The notes below the pieces were generated by a model. The model was not told the DNA's origin, searched no databases, and saw only the letters and a list, made by a program, of their open reading frames with translations. Both the position numbers and the translations under genes were made by a program. From Truepera sp. (GTDB taxonomy: Bacteria > Deinococcota > Deinococci > Deinococcales > Trueperaceae), in NCBI GenBank assembly GCA_018333775.1, contig JAGXSO010000059.1:1-6467 (forward strand): a stretch of DNA of 6,467 bases, given 5' to 3'. Below are positions 1 through 5,612 of the stretch, in pieces (the stretch's first letter is position 1; the number at the start of each line of letters is the position of its first letter).

Positions 1-620
1 CCCCCGAGCGGCTCGAGCTGCGCGAGGCCAACTCGCGCACCGGCCCGGTCTTGGTAGACTTTAGCGCCCAGCGTGCCGTCAGTCGGCGAAGCGGGCCTCG
101 GCTGGAGGTGGCGCGAGCGGTCGGCGTTAAGAGGGGCCATCGCCCCACTGTACTGGATGCTACCGCCGGCCTCGGGCAGGACGCCTTTGCGTTGGCTGCC
201 ATTGGCTGCCGCGTCACTATGATTGAGCGCCACCCGGTAGTGGCGGCCTTGCTGGCGGATGGGCTGGCTCGAGCCCAGCGCGACCCCGAGCTGGCCATGG
301 TGGCTGCACGGCTACAGCTAATCGTCGGCGACGCCCTGGAGTTGATGCACCAGCCCGCTACCCCCCGGCCCGAAGCGGTGCTGCTCGACCCGATGTACCC
401 ACACCGGTCCAAGCAGGCGCTCCCCAAAAAGGAGCTGCGGCTGTTTCGGCGTCTCGTTGGCGACGATCTTGACGCCGATGCGCTGCTTGACGCCGCGCTG
501 GCGCTAGCCACACGGCGCGTAGCGGTCAAGCGCCCACGCCACGCCCCGCCGCTGGCCGGGCGGCAGCCGGGTGCCGTTATACTGGGCAAGACCACCCGGT
601 TCGACCTCTACCTGGTGTAG
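1..620 (+). CDS. rsmJ: 16S rRNA (guanine-N2) methyltransferase RsmJ-like, 5' end outside window
   Basis: SAM-dependent methyltransferase of the RsmJ (YhiQ) family, which in E. coli makes m2G1516 in 16S rRNA of the small subunit. The frame is open from base 3 to the TAG at 618-620. The first codons read PERLELREANSRTGPVLVDF, matching from memory the E. coli RsmJ stretch PEHLELRK...FVDF, so the TTG at 51 is internal and the real start is upstream of the window. SAM-binding motif I is DATAGLGQD (156-182). The acidic end of strand 2 is ERHPVVAALL (225-254). The catalytic motif DPMYPH (387-404) is followed by KKELRLFRRLVGDDLDADAL, the family signature. The C-terminus KTTRFDLYLV is typical and complete. 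No key residue appears lost. RsmJ is best known from Gammaproteobacteria, so presence in this genomic setting is mildly unexpected. Family assignment is strong; the exact target base is inferred. Confidence 0.9.
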   Translation, partial: PERLELREANSRTGPVLVDFSAQRAVSRRSGPRLEVARAVGVKRGHRPTVLDATAGLGQDAFALAAIGCRVTMIERHPVVAALLADGLARAQRDPELAMVAARLQLIVGDALELMHQPATPRPEAVLLDPMYPHRSKQALPKKELRLFRRLVGDDLDADALLDAALALATRRVAVKRPRHAPPLAGRQPGAVILGKTTRFDLYLV

Positions 621-757
621 GAGGAGCTGCCCATGAACTATCGTTCACCGGATGAAAAGGCGATCAGGCTGTCAGCTAATCAGGCTATCAGCCTTAAACC
701 GACTGATCGACTGAAAGCCTGATAGCCTAACAGCCTACGAGGCTTAACGCCCCTACT
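621..757 (+). repeat. Structured intergenic repeat, copy A (two-stem imperfect hairpin)
   Basis: This stretch aligns with the reverse complement of 5455-5612. Shared blocks in the same order are GAG-AGCTGCC-ATGA, GTTCACC, an identical 18-mer GGATGAAAAGGCGATCAG (650-667), CAGGCTATCA, AGGCTTAA (740-747) and CGCCCCTACT (748-757). It folds into an inner 10-bp stem (682-691 with 719-728, 27-base loop) and an outer 7-bp stem (666-672 with 730-736), with an asymmetric bulge on the 5' side. No T-run follows, so it is not an obvious terminator. It fills most of the rsmJ-hbd spacer. The pairing was worked out by eye. Confidence 0.75.
633..722 (+). CDS. 29-codon mini-ORF in intergenic repeat copy A
   Basis: ATG at 633 follows a very good Shine-Dalgarno site (GGAGGAG, 620-626, six-base spacer) overlapping the rsmJ stop codon, as for a translationally coupled gene. 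The frame reads MNYRSP then DEKAIRLSANQAISLK and stops at TGA 720-722 inside the hairpin. The repeat copy on the opposite strand has an aligned ORF (5523-5600) sharing DEKAI-LSA-QAI, with frame kept although the codons before the core differ in number. It may be a real micro-peptide, the decayed start of a lost gene, or a passenger reading of a structured repeat. No function is recognised. Confidence 0.3.
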   Translation: MNYRSPDEKAIRLSANQAISLKPTDRLKA

Positions 758-790
758 CGAATACTCGAATACTCGAATACTTGAATACTG
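755..790 (+). repeat. Octamer tandem repeat ACTCGAAT x4
   Basis: Three perfect copies of ACTCGAAT (755-778) are followed by one variant ACTTGAAT (779-786) and a partial ACTG. The array abuts the end of repeat copy A and lies about 18 bases before the hbd start codon, just upstream of its ribosome binding site. Each unit contains AATACT, a weak -10 look-alike. Such arrays change copy number by strand slippage; an effect on hbd expression is inference. Confidence 0.85.
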
Positions 791-793
791 ATC

Positions 794-798
794 GGAGG
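794..798 (+). promoter_or_regulatory. Ribosome binding site deciding the hbd start
   Basis: GGAGG is followed by a six-base spacer (ACAGCT) and ATG at 805. This supports ATG 805 over the in-frame TTG at 781, which lies inside the octamer array. Confidence 0.85.
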
Positions 799-804
799 AC
801 AGCT

Positions 805-1626
805 ATGACCCTTCACACCATCACCATCATCGGCGCGGGCACCATGGGCGGCGGGATCGCCGCAGTCTGCCTGCAGAGCGGCTTTGCAGTTGCGCTCTAC
901 GACCCCGACCCGGGTGCGCTGGAGCGGGCGCGGGCGCGGATCGCCAAGCGCAACGATCAGGAGGCGTTAAAGCGGCTAAAGCTCAGCAACGACCTGGCTA
1001 GTACGGTAGCGGGAGCGGATTATGTGATCGAGGCGGCCCCGGAGAGGCTCGAGCTGAAACGCAGCCTATTCAAACAGCTCGACGCTTTGGCCCCCGCTCC
1101 GGCGGTGCTGGCCAGCAATACCAGCCAGCACTCGGTGACGGCGCTGGCAGCCGAGACCAAGCGCCCTGAGAAGGTGATCGGTATGCACTGGTTCAACCCG
1201 CCCGAGAAGATGGCGCTAATTGAGATCGTTCTGGCAGTGCAGACCTCTGAGGGCACCCTGGCGCTGACCGAGCAGCTAGCTAGCTCCTGCGGTAAGACCA
1301 GCGTGGTGGTCAAAGATCGGCAGGGCTTCGTGACCACCCGCGCCCTGGCAGCGCTCTTAAGCGAGGCCATGCGAATGCTCGAAGAGGGAGTAGCCAGCGC
1401 TAACGACATCGACACCGCTGTCAAGCTCGGCCTCAACCACCCCATGGGGCCCTTAGAGCTGGCCGACTACGTTGGCTTAGACACCATGCTTTTGATCAGC
1501 GAGTCTCTGACCGAGGCGCTGGGCGAGCGCTTCAGGCCCGCCCAGACCCTGCGCAAACTGGTCGAGGCCGGGAAGCTGGGGCGCAAGAGCGGCGAGGGGT
1601 TCTACCGCTACGACGCGCCGCGCTAA
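805..1626 (+). CDS. hbd: 3-hydroxyacyl-CoA dehydrogenase (NAD), 273 aa
   Basis: Cytoplasmic enzyme oxidising (3S)-3-hydroxyacyl-CoA to 3-oxoacyl-CoA with NAD+ (beta-oxidation), or the reverse in butanoate-type synthesis. The N-terminal Rossmann fold has GAGTMG at residues 10-15 and Asp33 at the end of strand 2 (ALYD) for the NAD ribose. Family catalytic residues are in place: Ser104-Asn105 (ASNTS), the His128-Glu140 dyad in MHWFNPPEKMALIE, and Asn211 in GLNHPMGP. The C-terminal helical domain ends with GRKSGEGFYRYD, the usual terminus, so the gene is complete and near the family's usual length of about 280. One oddity is GFVTTR (174-179), where most relatives have Asn before Arg. ATG 805 was chosen for its ribosome binding site. 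It stands alone here, without thiolase or enoyl-CoA hydratase, so its substrate chain length cannot be told. Confidence 0.92.
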   Translation: MTLHTITIIGAGTMGGGIAAVCLQSGFAVALYDPDPGALERARARIAKRNDQEALKRLKLSNDLASTVAGADYVIEAAPERLELKRSLFKQLDALAPAPAVLASNTSQHSVTALAAETKRPEKVIGMHWFNPPEKMALIEIVLAVQTSEGTLALTEQLASSCGKTSVVVKDRQGFVTTRALAALLSEAMRMLEEGVASANDIDTAVKLGLNHPMGPLELADYVGLDTMLLISESLTEALGERFRPAQTLRKLVEAGKLGRKSGEGFYRYDAPR

Positions 1627-1642
1627 GGCCATAGGCGATGCT

Positions 1643-1662
1643 GGGGCTGTGCAGGCAGCTCC
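1643..1662 (+). terminator. Weak hairpin downstream of hbd
   Basis: GGGGCTG (1643-1649) pairs with CAGCTCC (1656-1662) around a six-base loop, with one G-U pair. There is no T-tract after it, so it is only a candidate 3' end for hbd. Confidence 0.25.
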
Positions 1663-1669
1663 TGACCAC

Positions 1670-1690
1670 GGCTAGTGGTTAGTGGCTAGT
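1670..1690 (+). repeat. Heptamer tandem repeat GGCTAGT x3
   Basis: GGCTAGT, GGTTAGT, GGCTAGT (1670-1690), followed by the small palindromic stretch AGTAACTAC. It is a different unit sequence from the other short arrays in the window but of the same size class. It sits about 45 bases upstream of the aspS -35 box. Confidence 0.6.
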
Positions 1691-1734
1691 AGTAACTACA
1701 AGCTACCAGCTCCTCTCGGCTTATCGGGTGAGCG

Positions 1735-1764
1735 TTGACAGCCACACTACCACCTTGCTAGGAT
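1735..1764 (+). promoter_or_regulatory. Strong sigma-70-type promoter of the aspS leader
   Basis: A perfect -35 TTGACA (1735-1740) is followed by an 18-base spacer and TAGGAT (1759-1764), with an extended -10 TG at 1756-1757 (TGCTAGGAT). Transcription would begin near 1770-1773, leaving only a few bases before the leader ATG at 1776. It drives the leader ORF and aspS. Confidence 0.75.
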
Positions 1765-1775
1765 ACCCGGCAACG

Positions 1776-1829
1776 ATGCGCCGCCCCCGTCACGACAACG
1801 ATAATTCGCACTTAAGTCTCGGGGCCTAG
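1776..1829 (+). CDS. Putative aspS leader peptide with Asp-Asn-Asp-Asn control codons
   Basis: A 17-codon ORF, MRRPRHDNDNSHLSLGA, with stop TAG at 1827-1829. The run GAC AAC GAT AAT (1794-1805) encodes Asp-Asn-Asp-Asn, the two amino acids whose tRNAs a non-discriminating AspRS charges. There is no Shine-Dalgarno site, but the predicted transcript starts about five bases before the ATG, so translation would be essentially leaderless. The stop codon lies just after one strand of a predicted antiterminator (1816-1824), where a terminating ribosome would cover it. The sequence and pairings are seen directly; the function as a leader peptide is inferred by analogy with trp and his attenuators. It is too short for routine gene calling. 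Confidence 0.6.
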   Translation: MRRPRHDNDNSHLSLGA

Positions 1830-1879
1830 CCGTCAACTTTCCGCGCACCCCCGAGGCCCACCCTCGGGGATGTTCCTTT
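1783..1879 (+). promoter_or_regulatory. Putative ribosome-mediated attenuator of aspS
   Basis: Segments 1-4 can be drawn. Segment 1 (1783-1787, GCCCC) may pair weakly with 1821-1825. Segment 2 (1816-1824) pairs over 9 bp, one G-U, with segment 3 (1849-1857): the antiterminator. Segment 3 (1849-1856) alternatively pairs over 8 perfect bp with segment 4 (1862-1869): the terminator-like hairpin. The 2:3 and 3:4 stems share the same CCCCGAGG strand and exclude each other. A ribosome stalled on the Asp/Asn codons (1794-1805) would leave segment 2 mostly free; one reaching the TAG at 1827 would mask it. No T-box consensus is visible. Pairings are by eye, without energies. Confidence 0.55.
1849..1879 (+). 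terminator. Attenuator hairpin in the aspS leader
   Basis: CCCCGAGG (1849-1856) and CCTCGGGG (1862-1869) form 8 perfect pairs around a CCCAC loop. ATGTTCCTTT follows, a weak U-rich tract (six T in ten). The aspS ribosome binding site GGAG (1880-1883) comes straight after, so the hairpin could act on transcription, on translation, or both. Confidence 0.5.
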
Positions 1880-1888
1880 GGAGCCAAC

Positions 1889-3154
<1,266 letters not shown>

Positions 3155-3166
<12 letters not shown>

Positions 3167-3184
3167 CGGGAGCAAAGGTATAAT
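3155..3184 (+). promoter_or_regulatory. Leaderless promoter of the DUF2281/PIN pair
   Basis: A perfect TATAAT (3179-3184) lies exactly six bases before ATG 3191, so the transcript should begin at or next to the start codon. A poor -35, TTGCAG (3155-3160), lies 18 bases upstream inside the end of aspS. The pair can therefore be transcribed apart from aspS. Confidence 0.7.
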
Positions 3185-3190
3185 TGAGCT

Positions 3191-3409
3191 ATGAGCGTAC
3201 CCTCGCGGTCTCTTGCGGAACTGGTAGAGGAGCTCCCACCCGACGCTCGAGCCCAGGTCCGAGATTTTGTCGAGTTTTTGCTGACCAAACGAAAGCGCAG
3301 CCAGGGCAGGACGCTGCGACAAAATTGGGCCGGTGCGCTGCGCGAGCACCGGGATCGCTATAGCTCGCTACAGTTGCAGAAGAAAGCCCTGGAGTGGCGG
3401 AGCAGTTAA
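3191..3409 (+). CDS. DUF2281-type antitoxin-like protein, 72 aa
   Basis: Small, charged protein of the DUF2281 type, usually found directly before a PIN-domain gene and regarded as the antitoxin of a VapBC-like pair. The N-terminal half, ELPPDARAQVRDFVEFLLTKRK (residues 14-35 region), is the family signature helix. A basic linker follows, then the conserved tail LRQNWAGALREHRD...SLQLQKKALEW that probably binds the toxin. ATG 3191 was chosen because a consensus -10 box ends seven bases before it; only a poor AAAGG lies further upstream, so translation is likely leaderless. The 3' end overlaps the PIN gene by 16 bases, implying coupled translation. Autoregulation of its promoter is common in such pairs but no operator palindrome stands out here. 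Family call is firm; antitoxin activity is inferred from context. Confidence 0.75.
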   Translation: MSVPSRSLAELVEELPPDARAQVRDFVEFLLTKRKRSQGRTLRQNWAGALREHRDRYSSLQLQKKALEWRSS

Positions 3410-3813
3410 GAGACGCATACCTGCTAGATACCAATATCTGGCTTGAGCGGTTTTTGGAGCAAGAGCGCTCAGCCGAGGTCGGACGATTCCTGGCTCAGAC
3501 GCCTTCGGAGCAGCTGTGCCTGACGGACTTTTCTTTTCACTCCATAGGCGTGGTGTTGACCAGGTTGCACCGCTGGGAGGCCCTGCTCCAGTTTGTTCAG
3601 GATGCGTTTATCGAAGGCGCGGTGGTGCTCATTAGCCTTCAACCGCAGGATATGGTCCGCCTAACCGAGGTGATGGGCGAGTTCAAGCTCGACTTTGACG
3701 ACGCTTATCAGTACCTGGCTGCCGAGAAATACGATGTTACACTGGTCAGTTTTGATGCGGACTTCGACCGGACAGGCCGGAGGAGGATGACCCCAGCCGA
3801 ACTTTTAAGCTAA
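3394..3813 (+). CDS. PIN-domain ribonuclease toxin-like protein, 139 aa
   Basis: PIN-fold nuclease, likely the toxin of a type II toxin-antitoxin pair, cleaving RNA with Mg2+ or Mn2+ held by clustered acidic residues. The first strand gives YLLDTNIWLE with Asp12, the hallmark. Further candidates are Glu28, Asp45 (LTDFS), Asp100/102/103 (LDFDDAYQ) and Asp121/Asp123 (SFDADFD). The acidic centre looks intact, so the protein may be active. GTG 3394 gives the full first strand and overlaps the antitoxin-like gene by 16 bases; no later start keeps Asp12. The next gene, fpg, is convergent. The RNA target cannot be told from sequence. The PIN assignment is strong; toxin role rests on the DUF2281 neighbour. 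Confidence 0.82.
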   Translation: MAEQLRDAYLLDTNIWLERFLEQERSAEVGRFLAQTPSEQLCLTDFSFHSIGVVLTRLHRWEALLQFVQDAFIEGAVVLISLQPQDMVRLTEVMGEFKLDFDDAYQYLAAEKYDVTLVSFDADFDRTGRRRMTPAELLS

Positions 3814-3883
3814 CTGGCTAGCGTGAGCGCCCTTCTAAGCCCCCGCCACCGCTTAATGTAAACAAACCCGCCCTTTTTCGATC

Positions 3884-4711
3884 TCAAAGTCGTGTGGGTC
3901 GAAACTGCGCCGGGAACTGCTGGCAGCGCGGACAGTGGTGGGTGCCCCGCCCGGCCACCACCAGTCTCTCGATGGTTCTGCCGCAGCGCAAGCAGGGCTC
4001 ACCCGCACGGCCATAGACCTGCAAAAAACTGCCGAAGCCGCCCGCTGCGCCGTTCACGGTGCGGTAATCGCTGAGGGTGGTGCCGCGTGCTTCGAGGCTC
4101 TCACTGAGCACCCCCTTGATCGCTTGGCACAAGCGGGCAGCGGATCGCGCGCTCATGTGGGCCGAGGGCGTCAGAGGGTGGAGCCGCGCCCGCCACAGCG
4201 CTTCGTCGGCGTAGATGTTGCCGACCCCGGCTACCGGGCGCTGGCTTAACAGGTGGGTCTTAATAGCAGTCTTGACCCGGAGCGCTTTAGCGAAACGGGC
4301 CGGATAGAAGTCCGGGCCGAGCGGCTCCGGCCCTAGCGCCGCCAGCGTGGGGAGGCTGGTGTAGTCGCCTGCCGGGACCACCAGAAAGCGCCCAAAACGC
4401 CTGGCATCTCGAAAATAGAGCGCACTTGGCGAGGTGTCTAGCTCGAGCTTAACCCGCAGATGACTTCCCGGCTGCGGACTCAAGACGCCGGTCATACCGA
4501 GGTGGATCACTAGCTCGTCGCCGCTGTCAAGCGGCAGCAGCAAGAACTTGCCGCGCCGGTTTACCGCCGTAATGCGCCGACCCACCGCCCGCTCCAGGCC
4601 GGCGTATTTGGGTCCGGGTGGGGCCATGAGCGCCGTCCCGGTAATAACGGCGCTGGTCAGCCAGGGGGCTAGCTCGAGCCGGACGGTTTCGACTTCAGGC
4701 AGTTCGGGGAT
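3884..4711 (-). CDS. mutM: Formamidopyrimidine-DNA glycosylase (Fpg/MutM), apparent ATC start
   Basis: Bifunctional glycosylase/AP lyase removing 8-oxoguanine and FaPy from DNA. The mature protein begins PELPEVET; Pro1 is the catalytic nucleophile and Glu2 is essential. Counting from that Pro: Lys54 (RRGKF), intercalating Met72, Arg103 and Phe105 (DARRFGR), the H2TH segment with Asn164 (GVGNIYADE), and a zinc finger Cys239-Cys242-Cys259-Cys262 with Arg254 (GRGT). All are present, arguing for a working enzyme of normal length (about 275 aa). The codon before Pro is ATC (4709-4711), not ATG. The nearest ATG (4727-4729) would add MKGRSAI ahead of Pro and bury the nucleophile. AAGGGAAG (4719-4726) lies seven bases before ATC as a possible ribosome binding site. 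Initiation at ATC is therefore preferred here; an automatic annotation would probably use 4729. The start overlaps the end of hisA, implying co-transcription. Confidence 0.9.
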   Translation of the reverse strand: MPELPEVETVRLELAPWLTSAVITGTALMAPPGPKYAGLERAVGRRITAVNRRGKFLLLPLDSGDELVIHLGMTGVLSPQPGSHLRVKLELDTSPSALYFRDARRFGRFLVVPAGDYTSLPTLAALGPEPLGPDFYPARFAKALRVKTAIKTHLLSQRPVAGVGNIYADEALWRARLHPLTPSAHMSARSAARLCQAIKGVLSESLEARGTTLSDYRTVNGAAGGFGSFLQVYGRAGEPCLRCGRTIERLVVAGRGTHHCPRCQQFPAQFRPTRL

Positions 4712-5396
4712 AGCGGATCTTCCCTTCATAAAGCGCCCGCCCCACGATGGCGCCGTTTAGGCCCAGGCGCTGGTACAGCTCCAGGTCGGCCTCGCTTGCC
4801 ACTCCGCCACCGGCTAGCAGCGTGTGCGGATAGGCTTCGCGCAGCCGCGCCACCGGCTCTGGATCGACACCTTGCATGGTGCCGTCACGGCTAATGTCGG
4901 TGTAGATGACGCACCTAACGCCTTGCGCCGCAACCCGCTCGGCCAAGCTCACCGCCGACACTTCGCTCAGCTCACGCCACCCCCGTAAGGCTACCCGCCC
5001 CTCTTTGGCGTCGATCGACACCACCAGCCGCTCGGGCCCGTAGTTAGCTAGCAGCGCCTCCACCAGCTCCGGTTTGGTAATGGCCGCCGTGCCCATGACG
5101 ATGCGGTCAACGTGCTTAAGCCACGCCCGGGCTACCTGTAGGTCGCGGATGCCGCCGCCTACTTCCACGCGGCACGGCGCCTCGCGGGCGATCTCCTGAA
5201 TAACCGCGCGGTTGTCACCGCGCCCTATGGCGGCATCGAGATCGACCAGGTGGAGCCAGCGGCAACCGCCCGCCGCCCAGTGCTGAGCCGCCTGGCGCGG
5301 GTCCTCAAAATAGACCGTCTCGCGTTTGGGGTCGCCCTCTAAAAGCCTGACCGCTCGGCCTTGCTGAATATCTACGCAGGGGATCACTTCGAACAC
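4695..5396 (-). CDS. hisA: ProFAR isomerase HisA, 233 aa
   Basis: Phosphoribosylformimino-5-aminoimidazole carboxamide ribotide isomerase, fourth step of histidine synthesis, a cytoplasmic (beta/alpha)8 barrel. The catalytic pair is Asp9 (IPCVDI) and Asp129 (VSIDAKEG). Phosphate-binding loops are VEVGGGIRD (77-85) and LLAGGGVAS near the C-terminus; YTDISRDGTMQG (165-176) is typical, and Trp140 follows Gly139. Length fits the family and Asp129 with its neighbours favours HisA over HisF. The start is GTG (5394-5396), six bases after a TATACT box, so the mRNA is probably leaderless. The gene is not in a histidine operon; its 3' end overlaps fpg, its likely co-transcribed partner. The last residues, GKIRYPRTA, include codons that double as the fpg start region. 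Confidence 0.92.
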   Translation of the reverse strand: MFEVIPCVDIQQGRAVRLLEGDPKRETVYFEDPRQAAQHWAAGGCRWLHLVDLDAAIGRGDNRAVIQEIAREAPCRVEVGGGIRDLQVARAWLKHVDRIVMGTAAITKPELVEALLANYGPERLVVSIDAKEGRVALRGWRELSEVSAVSLAERVAAQGVRCVIYTDISRDGTMQGVDPEPVARLREAYPHTLLAGGGVASEADLELYQRLGLNGAIVGRALYEGKIRYPRTA

Positions 5397-5402
5397 AGCG
5401 CG

Positions 5403-5408
5403 AGTATA
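5403..5408 (-). promoter_or_regulatory. Leaderless -10 box of hisA-fpg
   Basis: On the minus strand, TATACT is followed by exactly six bases (CGCGCT) and the GTG start of hisA. No good -35 is seen upstream. The spacing equals that at 3179-3191. Confidence 0.65.
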
Positions 5409-5431
5409 GCCGATGGCCCGAAAATCAGTAC

Positions 5432-5459
5432 CCAGGAGTCAGAAGCCAGGAGCCAGTAG
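5432..5459 (-). repeat. Heptamer tandem repeat (CCAGGAG family) x4
   Basis: On the plus strand CCAGGAG, TCAGAAG, CCAGGAG, CCAGTAG run without gap. The array abuts the end of repeat copy B and ends about 25 bases before the hisA -10 box, the same position relative to its repeat as the octamer array next to copy A. Confidence 0.65.
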
Positions 5460-5612
5460 GGGCGAAATCCTTAAGCCTAGCAGTCTTTCAGGCTCTCAAT
5501 TACTCGGGCGAAGCCTTGTCAGTCAGCCAGTGGTTTTGTTGATAGCCTGACTCGCTGAAAGACTGATCGCCTTTTCATCCTTGGTGGTGAACAAACTCAT
5601 AGGCAGCTTCTC
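5455..5612 (-). repeat. Structured intergenic repeat, copy B (inverted relative to copy A)
   Basis: Reverse-complement homologue of 621-757, with the identical 18-mer at 5563-5580, the GTTCACC block at 5586-5592, AGGCTTAA at 5471-5478 and CGCCCCTACT at 5455-5464. It forms an outer 10-bp stem (5481-5490 with 5556-5565) and an inner stem (5491-5499 with 5539-5547, one mismatch), with a seven-base bulge on the element's 5' side and a 39-base loop. The architecture matches copy A although stem bases differ in compensating pairs. It fills most of the spacer between hisA and the transposase remnant. Confidence 0.75.
5523..5600 (-). CDS. 25-codon mini-ORF in intergenic repeat copy B
   Basis: ATG (5598-5600, minus strand) is preceded by GAGAAG with a six-base spacer, matching the layout of the mini-ORF at 633. 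It reads MSLFTT then KDEKAISLSASQAINK and stops at TGA (5523-5525). Compared with copy A, the aligned core (GAT to ATC, 13 codons) differs at four bases, three of them third positions and two of those silent. This hints at coding constraint but the sample is tiny. Function is unknown. Confidence 0.25.
   Translation of the reverse strand: MSLFTTKDEKAISLSASQAINKTTG

Noticed and set aside
51..53. TTG as the rsmJ start
   Set aside because: The upstream in-frame codons match the RsmJ family (PERLELRE...), so the gene begins outside the window.
755..790. CRISPR-like array
   Set aside because: Units are 8 bp and directly adjacent with no spacers; it is a simple tandem repeat.
1765..1888. T-box riboswitch for aspS
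   Set aside because: No T-box consensus or Stem I features are visible, and the leader is too short; the leader-peptide model fits better.
3814..3883. Bidirectional terminator between the PIN gene and fpg
   Set aside because: The convergent spacer has a CCCTTTTT run but I found no convincing stem next to it on either strand.
3935..4249. 104-codon plus-strand open frame inside fpg
   Set aside because: It is antisense to conserved fpg codons including the zinc finger and shows no domain.
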